This document shows, piece after piece, positions 57,673 through 64,000 of a stretch of DNA of 64,000 nucleotides. The position numbers and the translations under genes were made by a program. The notes under the pieces are model-generated. The model searched no databases. It saw nothing but the letters and a program-made list of their open reading frames with translations, and was not told the DNA's origin. The stretch lies in NCBI GenBank assembly GCA_014898415.1, contig RCTD01000028.1:124001-188000 (forward strand). The letters are read 5' to 3'. This DNA is from Stromatinia cepivora (lineage: Eukaryota > Ascomycota > Leotiomycetes > Helotiales > Sclerotiniaceae). How positions within the stretch are numbered: the first letter of the stretch is position 1; the number at the start of each line of letters is the position of its first letter.

Positions 57673-59197
57673 GGCAAAATCGAAACGGCACGCAAACGGT
57701 GTGCCCGTGTGACCTTATTTTGAGGGATCTAGACATAGGCATTTTCCGAAAAATGCATCCTGACCACGTTGACTAATAGGAAAATTATAGAGACAAAGAC
57801 GAAAAATAGCCCATGCTAAATGAAGCATAGAAGAGGAAATAATACCAGAATGAAAGAAAAGTTTTGGAGATTGGATGTTGAGTGGATATTCTCATGAAAC
57901 AAAGCGAAATGTGGGGTTTATGTTACAATTCTTTGAGGGAGAGTTTCGAAAACACAAAGAATCATACCGAGAACCTGATATCGAATGCTGACATTAAATT
58001 GATGGGGAATGATACTCCGCATCGTGAAAGGAATATTAGAAAATGGGAAATACTCAGGCGGGTATTGGGTCAGTGCCACACTTCAAATTTAACTCATACA
58101 AACTCCTTTATTTCTAAATTTTGTAAATATACAGAGAATTATTTTAAATACAATCTTTCTTTTCAGAATTGATTTATTTAACATTATTAAAGAATTATAT
58201 AAGAAATTACAACTGTTATAATAATTTTGATGGGATTGATAAAATTGCCTGGCACTGACCCAACACCCGCCTGAGTATAGAAGAAGAAAAAAGGAATTGA
58301 TCAAGGCGAAAAAAAGGTGTGGAATACCACGATAAAATCAGAATCCATGAATACTATTGGCACGGAGAATCAGTTTTCAAGAAGCTACTGGTGAAAAAGC
58401 TCTAGTAGTGTTGTGAATGTGAGTAATTCAATCTGAGTACTTAAAGCTAAGGTACAAACAGTAATTGTGATTAATATGATAGGATCATCATGCAATGCTT
58501 AGTGATTTAGAGCCTGAACTAAAATCAGAGTCTTGCCAGTTTTTAAACGAAAGCTACTTTGGTGATTCCCATCAGTCTACCTAATCTGTGAAGATGATCG
58601 GAATATTCCTATGTCTTTGCAAAATTCTATGATACTTGAGGCTCGAAAAAAAGGAGGCATTATGGATGAACCGCAAGTATTCTGTAGACATGGTGCCTTT
58701 TTCAAGAACCAGAGTTTACCGTTGGTTTCTTGAGGCGAGCTGCGAGTAAAGCGTTTTGAATGCTGTTGAAGTCTAGATTAGATTCGGTTTTTGAGTGCAA
58801 CGTTCATGTATAATGTCTAGGTAAACCCACAATAATTTAGTAAAGAAGACGATGAATCAGGAATGATAACTTCATGCGATCAAATATCATATATTTGTAT
58901 AACTCGGATTTCCTATACTGAAACATTTTATCTTTGTTCCCGTGTCAAAGGCCGTGTCGTATCGGTATAACGATGTAGCTGTATCTGCACAAGTGACTCC
59001 ATCTAAGTTATAATCAGTATGCCTTGCCCCGTTATGTATTCATGTATGCTGACTACGTCTGTGTCGATATACATGCCCCTAATATCACCGCGCTGATGCC
59101 TTTCCTGCCTTTCTTGAGACCTTTGGTGGCCTCTCCGCCTTGTATAACTTGTGATTCCACATTAGACTTCGAGCCCTCATGCTTGGAACACAGATCA
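57673..59197. other. Intergenic with a MITE
   Basis: No gene is supported in this 1.5 kb. It contains the inverted-repeat element at 58053-58275 and is otherwise unremarkable, moderately AT-rich DNA. Confidence 0.55.
58053..58275. mobile_element. 223-bp MITE with 26-bp terminal inverted repeats and TA flanks
   Basis: The left end 58053-58078 (CTCAGGCGGGTATTGGGTCA then GTGCCA) and right end 58250-58275 are inverted copies with one A/G difference. Both outer ends are flanked by TA (58051-58052 and 58276-58277). TA duplication and small size without an open frame fit a non-autonomous Tc1/mariner-like element. The interior is very AT-rich. Confidence 0.88.
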
Positions 59198-60301
59198 TTA
59201 TCTGAACCACATTGGGTTCCAGCTTCGCTTATCGTCTTTTAGAATAGTAGCACGCATAGCTTGCTCTCTTTCCCTCTCCAACTCCTGAACAACAACGTTT
59301 ACGCAGTGATCGCACACGTTCTTCAACAACTGCCGAATAGAAGAATCAGAATGGTCTTCTAGGAACTGCGTGCGTGCATCCCATTCCTCCAAGTCCAGTT
59401 GCTCAAGTTTGATTTCGTTGGTGAATAGTCTATCCAGATTTTTAGATATGGTAATGATGGCGGAGTCTGGTATGATGGATTCAAGATCCTTGAATTTATC
59501 CTCTTTTCGCGCTTCCCATATCTGCTGCCGCCAATTGATGAGAGCGACCTGGCATGTTTCAACAGTAGCATTCTCGCATGCACCATCATCGGGATCATGA
59601 GTCTCGGAACCTTGGACGATCTCGGAGCGTTGATCGAAATGTTCTAGCCAATCTTGCACCAGTTTTGTCGTATCTGGCTGATCAGCCATCGCATGTTCCT
59701 TGGTGTAAAGCTCTGCCTTTTGCAAGAACTCATCATATTCAGAAATACAACTGTCCTTAAATTCAAATTCCTTAAAATCAGGCTCATCAAGCAACTCAAA
59801 TATCGACCACAGAATGTCTCGTGTAGACATAGGAGGAACATATCCATCTTCTTCTAACGAAAGATCTTTAAGGTAGAACTCCCCATTTTCATCGATGTCT
59901 GGGTGACACATTGGTGTCAAGAAACGCACTTTCGGTGGCTGAGAGGGATATTTCGCGGGAAAATAAACGTGCAGCCAGAAGATACCCCCTTCATACGGGG
60001 TCAGGTTAGGTCCTTCAATGCAGGCGACAGCGTTTCGAAGATCGCCATCGATAGGGCAGAGACTGATATAAGGATATTCATCTCCATGCGTATACTCGTT
60101 CAGTATATATTTTAACTGATCTGCCTCCGGCTGCTCATAAGCTTGAATGATGCGCTTGACAATCTCTTTATGCTTCATCTTAATCTCCAATAATTTATCA
60201 CCCAACTCATGAATTGTTTCGGCATCAGGAACGGACGTAGAAGGAGAAGGTTGGTCCGACACATTGAGTGCTGTCATGCCATCGGATAAATTGTCCCCCA
60301 T
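59198..60301 (-). CDS. Ubiquitin E2-fold protein lacking the catalytic Cys (UEV-like)
   Basis: Single-exon protein of 367 aa with a ubiquitin-conjugating (UBC) fold at about residues 35-185: IKMKHKEIVKRIIQAYEQPE, GPNLTPYEGGIFWLHVYFPA, YPSQPPKVRFLTPMCHPDID, NGEFYLKDLSLEEDGYVPPM and STRDILWSIFELLDEPDF. In canonical E2s the HPN triad is followed ten residues after its His by the active-site Cys. Here HPD is at 133-135 and that position (143) is Tyr in EFYLKDL, so thioester chemistry is not expected. The C-terminal half is helical and acidic without a known domain, ending REREQAMRATILKDDKRSWN. It may act as an E2 partner or ubiquitin/SUMO binder. The ATG at 60301 is the only upstream start that keeps the whole fold. 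Confidence 0.85.
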   Translation of the reverse strand: MGDNLSDGMTALNVSDQPSPSTSVPDAETIHELGDKLLEIKMKHKEIVKRIIQAYEQPEADQLKYILNEYTHGDEYPYISLCPIDGDLRNAVACIEGPNLTPYEGGIFWLHVYFPAKYPSQPPKVRFLTPMCHPDIDENGEFYLKDLSLEEDGYVPPMSTRDILWSIFELLDEPDFKEFEFKDSCISEYDEFLQKAELYTKEHAMADQPDTTKLVQDWLEHFDQRSEIVQGSETHDPDDGACENATVETCQVALINWRQQIWEARKEDKFKDLESIIPDSAIITISKNLDRLFTNEIKLEQLDLEEWDARTQFLEDHSDSSIRQLLKNVCDHCVNVVVQELEREREQAMRATILKDDKRSWNPMWFR

Positions 60302-61535
60302 GTCGGCTCAGCTTGATGTGATTTTCAGCGTCCGTAGAGCCAGTACAATCCTATTATTTAATAAAGGACTCCAAACCGAGACCTTCAGTTTACTTTCTGA
60401 CAAACTCGAAGGAAGAATGTCACAAGTTGTAAAGCTGAGAGAGAAATTGTCAAGTATTCATCGAAAGATTTAATTTGGTATGGATCGTGAAGGATGGAAG
60501 TATCGGGATGAGAGAAGGAAACTGGTACGAGACGAGTAAATAAAGACGAAGGCCCATTTTGAATCTTTTCTGGGTAAGTACCATGGGATCTGCGGAACAA
60601 GATGGGTAATTACAGTCAGTGAAGGATAGATGGGTAGCCTTCCTTGTAGGCAGGCACGTGGTAGAGCATATCAGGAGTGCACTATTCCTAATCAGATCTG
60701 GGTAATGTAGCTTGATTTCTTGCCAATTGATTACTATCGTCGAGAGCCCTAGGGGAGCAAGATATCTATAATCTATTAATCGATGATCCATAAATTTTAT
60801 AGATCAGCGATCAGTAATTTATTGATAAAAGTATGATAAAGTAATTATTTTTGAAACTGTAGTTTGTTCAAAATATACAATGATAATAATTAAACTGTAA
60901 TTAAATTATAATTCGGTATTTCATTTTATTCTTTTCGAAATTTATCCTCTCTCCCTTCCCCTCTTCCCCCTTCCCCCTTCCCCCTTCCCCTCTTCTCCCT
61001 TCCCCTCTTCTCCCTTCCCCCTCCTTTACAAAAGCCTCATTATCATCAAAATTTAAAAAATATATTATAATTATTCTATATATTGAAGAAAATAATAAAA
61101 ATAAATAAAATAAAAAGAAAAACGAATAAAAAAAGAAAAGAAAATCATATCTAACTTATTTTCGAATTCAAATTCGAATTCGAAAAAATCTACTCACTTA
61201 TCTGAATTTTAACGAATTTGAAACAGCTTACTATTCTTGAAAAGGTGAGGAGTTAAAGAGTTGAAAACCTTTTCAACATCACAATCTAAAAGTAAGTTTA
61301 ATAATGATTCGGATTAGTAGAGTTTGCCACCATTCAACAAGATTTAAAAGACATCGTTTTAGCGCTACACAGATCACGAGATTAGTAAATTACTGATATC
61401 TTGCTTCCATAGGGCTAATTAGGCACTCATCAACAATTTGATAACAATTCCATGAGAGAACTGTGAATTCAATACCTTCAAATCCCTCCTTTGGTAGCGT
61501 TATATATATGGGTCGCCACTAGAGAACAGTTGGGA
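60302..61535. other. AT-rich block with pyrimidine tract
   Basis: From about 60780 the sequence becomes very AT-rich (TTATAAT-type words). It carries a CCCTTCCCC/CTCTTC tract at 60948-61024. No gene is supported. The composition suggests a RIP-affected repeat. Confidence 0.6.
60948..61024. repeat. CCCTTCCCCT-type polypyrimidine tract
   Basis: Runs of CCCTTCCCCCTT and TCTCCCTTCCCC units; one strand is nearly pure C/T. Confidence 0.85.
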
Positions 61536-63466
61536 ATGACTTCCGCACCACCATCCATGGGCGATATTGACACCCTCAATGCTTGCCAGTGTCGTGGCCC
61601 CAGCAACTCCACGAGACCATGCAATCAAGGTGATCGCAACAAGGCCATCGCTGGCGACATTGATGGCCATATCTATGCAAGCGTCGGGGGCTTCTATGCC
61701 AAGTATTTTCAGGGCAAAACTTGGTCGTCTGCTGCGGAGCAAATTGTGCAAGCAGCAAAGCCACAGTCCTTCAATCCTCAAGTTCTTCGGTCACGTGAGG
61801 GTTTCAATGCATGGCTTCTGGGATACAATTCATTTCCCCATGAGGGGGCGAAGCTGTCCGGGGCCTGCATGGCCGCTCAATATGCATGGATCGAAGGGCA
61901 CACAACGGCGTCTGCGTTGTCGAGTGAAAATCCGGTGCTGATACGTCCGAAAGTCAGCAACAGAGAGCCCGGATGGGCTGATGTTAAGGTTATTGGCGAG
62001 TTCTGTCACAGCAGGTCAGGCTTGTGCCGTGGACTTTTGCAGCTCTGTGAACATGCCAGAGCTGTTTTTGCTCATCAGCCAGATCGCCTGTTTCTTCATG
62101 GCTTCTACGTGTGCAGAGGTATGATGGAGCTCTGGATGTTCGATCGATGCGGAATATACAGTTGTGAGGCATTCGATATCGCCACAGCCCCGGGACGCTT
62201 CCTCACCGTGTTGACTGGTTATATTTTGATGAGCGACGACGAGCTGGGGCTTTGTACATTAATCGAAGAAGACGCAGTCGGCAAATATGTCCTTTGCTCT
62301 GGGGATGATGGAAATACTGGTTCTGCTGAGAAGTTCTACTTGGGGGATTCGCCCGTCTTTGAGCGCCTGAACAAGAACATTGTAGGGGATGGCCTTACCT
62401 GTTTCCCAGCAAGAAAATCAACTTCAAAATCTTGGGAATTCGTGGTGAAGCTCAAGTGGTCCGCGGCCGACAAGAACAGCCATGCGAAGATGCTCGAGCT
62501 GGCCAAGAACAGAGGCGTCGAGGGCGTGCTTCGGCTTTTGAGTCACCAAGAGTTCAAAATACCGAGAATTTACACCATGGACTCTTGATTGGTTTGCCTC
62601 GAAAACTCAAGCACATCGACTCAGACCATGCAGACATTTCAGATGGCCTGAAAGCCACCGTGGGCTCTGGTCTTGGCGCTGCGCTTGAATTCACAGTCCC
62701 AACAACAGAACTAGATAGTTCTGGAAAAGAAAAGCTAGTCGAAAACAAAACGTTCAATATCCTAATCATTTCACCACTTAGCCGATCGCTCCATAGATTT
62801 GATACCGTCCCAGAGCTTCTCGGAGCGTTGCATGATGCAATCCAAGGCCACCAATCTCTTTACGAGGTCGGAAGGATTCTCCACTGAGACCTGAATCCTA
62901 GCAACATCATCATTACGTCCAACAAATCCAAAGGGGCATCACATAAAGGCATTCTCATCGATCTTGACTTGGCCAAAGACCTATCAACCGGACCAGGGAG
63001 TGAACAGTATGAGAGCATTGGGACGCAATTCTTCAAAGCCATTGGCGTACTACAGGCTTATCTTCCCGAAAACCCGCATACCTACCGCCATGACCTCGAA
63101 TCTTTCTTCTATACCTTCCTCTTTCTCGCCACGTGCCGCCGACCGGTTCCCCCGGGGGAAAACCAGCTTCAACTTCCACCAAACTGCACAATTGGTAATT
63201 GGACGTTGGGTCGTCCTGTCAACCAAGCTAACCGCAAGATGAGTAGTATGCTGAACGATGTAGAATTTGCTCTCATCACCTCCGAGTTTACGCCAGAATT
63301 CAAGAGACTTACGGGATTGGCGGAAGAGTTGAGACGTCTCCTGTTTCCCTTGAGGGACGGAAAGCTGTGGACTGGTACAGACATGACGATGGAGGGAACG
63401 AACGCATTGTACGCTAACATCTTGGAGGCGTTTGATAAGGTTAAGGACTATGACTATAGTCTATAA
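61536..63466 (+). pseudogene. FunK1-type fungal protein kinase gene, two lesions
   Basis: A fungal-specific kinase-like (FunK1) gene that is almost complete. The N-terminal region (MTSAPPSMGDIDTLNACQCR ... HIYASVGGFYAKYFQGKTW) and the kinase N-lobe (VKVIGEFCHS, LFLHGFYVCRGMMELWMFDR, SWEFVVKLKW with the beta-3 Lys) are in one frame up to GVLRLLSHQEF. The frame shifts at about 62550-62590, then HGLLIGLPRKLKHID ... FNILIISPLSRSLHRFDTVP continues. At 62885-62887 a TGA replaces the Arg codon expected in the catalytic HRD loop (LH-stop-DLNPSNIII). Downstream the frame is open: ILIDLDLAKDL (DFG-equivalent), YRHDLESFFYTFLFLATCRR and an ordinary C-lobe to the stop at 63466. CGA to TGA is a C-to-T transition. 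The surrounding DNA is AT-rich; the gene body is not. Confidence 0.88.
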
Positions 63467-64000
63467 GTCACGAGATAAATCCATTACCAAAGGTTGCTCC
63501 GTAAATGAAAAGACCGTGGCCATCCTTGCCTTTCTTTCAACGATTGTTCAGTGGTGGATACAGTGAGGTTTGAATTCAAAATATTATTAGATTTATAATA
63601 AATACCCCGAATAGCAACTTCTTAAGTTTCGATATCCTGAATAGCAATTGTTGGTAATTGGGATATAGCAATTTGTATTTCCATTTAGATAAATCAGATC
63701 CAAATTTCGAAATATATAAAAAATTTCTTTTTTTGAATAATTGTTGGTTATCACGTGACATTATGGCACGTGCACCTCACTTAAACGATGATCTTTATAT
63801 AAAGATAAAAAACTAAATTATTATATTTCTCAAATCTCAAATAATAAATTACAAATAAATTGATTAATTATAATTGTAATAATCAAAAACATCGAATTTA
63901 AAATAATAAATCGAAAATTGTAATTCGATATAAATAATACTAACGGGATTTTCGATTACAGCGAGGATAATATAAAAGAAAATATAAAATAAATCGATAT
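63467..64000. other. AT-rich block at window end
   Basis: Very AT-rich from about 63570 with TATAAT/AATAAT words and no open frames of note. It probably continues beyond the window. It fits a RIP-degraded repeat. Confidence 0.6.

Noticed and set aside
1..64000. CRISPR arrays, bacterial operons, phage or plasmid features
   Set aside because: The gene structure is plainly eukaryotic; tandem repeats seen here are microsatellites, a minisatellite and coding repeats.

Overview
This is a piece of nuclear genome from a filamentous ascomycete. Genes are short and mostly carry 45-110 nt introns with GT...AG ends and CTAAC-type branch sites. The best lineage marker is an alpha-factor-type pheromone precursor at 29839-31056 with 13 copies of WCGRPGQPC. 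As far as I recall, that peptide is the one reported from Botrytis and Sclerotinia, so Sclerotiniaceae (Leotiomycetes) is my best guess. No database could be searched.

Layout. 1-4 kb: a decayed surface glycoprotein gene. 4-7.5 kb: a PIN-like transporter and a coiled-coil protein. 7.5-11.6 kb: gene desert. 11.6-26 kb: a dense housekeeping block with a Ser-rich phosphoprotein, PXR1, a small coiled-coil protein, SVP26/TEX261, BUD23, mitochondrial IDH1, three unknowns and mitoribosomal mL50. 26-29.8 kb: gene desert. 29.8-31 kb: the pheromone precursor. 32.6-37.3 kb: ERJ5, a PRA1/Yip3 protein and a basic nuclear-type protein only 26 nt behind it. 37.8-39.5 kb: a secreted GH125 mannosidase. 40.3-41.7 kb: a convergent pair of dead genes (short-chain dehydrogenase and cytochrome P450) with RIP-like changes. 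43-47.6 kb: a divergent pair of ubiquitin-pathway genes, a Ufd1-like zinc-finger protein with three IDLT motifs and an F-box protein. 49.2-51 kb: an MFS drug transporter and a 22-unit heptamer minisatellite. 51.5-55 kb: vacuolar alpha-mannosidase AMS1. 56-60.3 kb: an unknown protein, a TA-flanked MITE and an E2 variant lacking the catalytic Cys. 60.4-64 kb: AT-rich DNA around a FunK1-type kinase gene with one frameshift and a stop in the HRD loop.

Functional threads. Secretory pathway and glycan handling: SVP26, ERJ5, PRA1, GH125, AMS1 and the Kex2-processed pheromone. Ribosome biogenesis: PXR1, BUD23, mL50. Ubiquitin/SUMO: Ufd1-like, F-box, E2 variant. Exon structures were derived by joining reading frames at consensus splice sites and checking phase; they have no transcript support. 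The most unusual items are the pheromone precursor, with a divergent Cys-pair peptide and an intron inside its first repeat, the SIM-bearing Ufd1-like protein, the frameshifted mini-exon of the F-box gene, and the dead kinase and P450/SDR loci.
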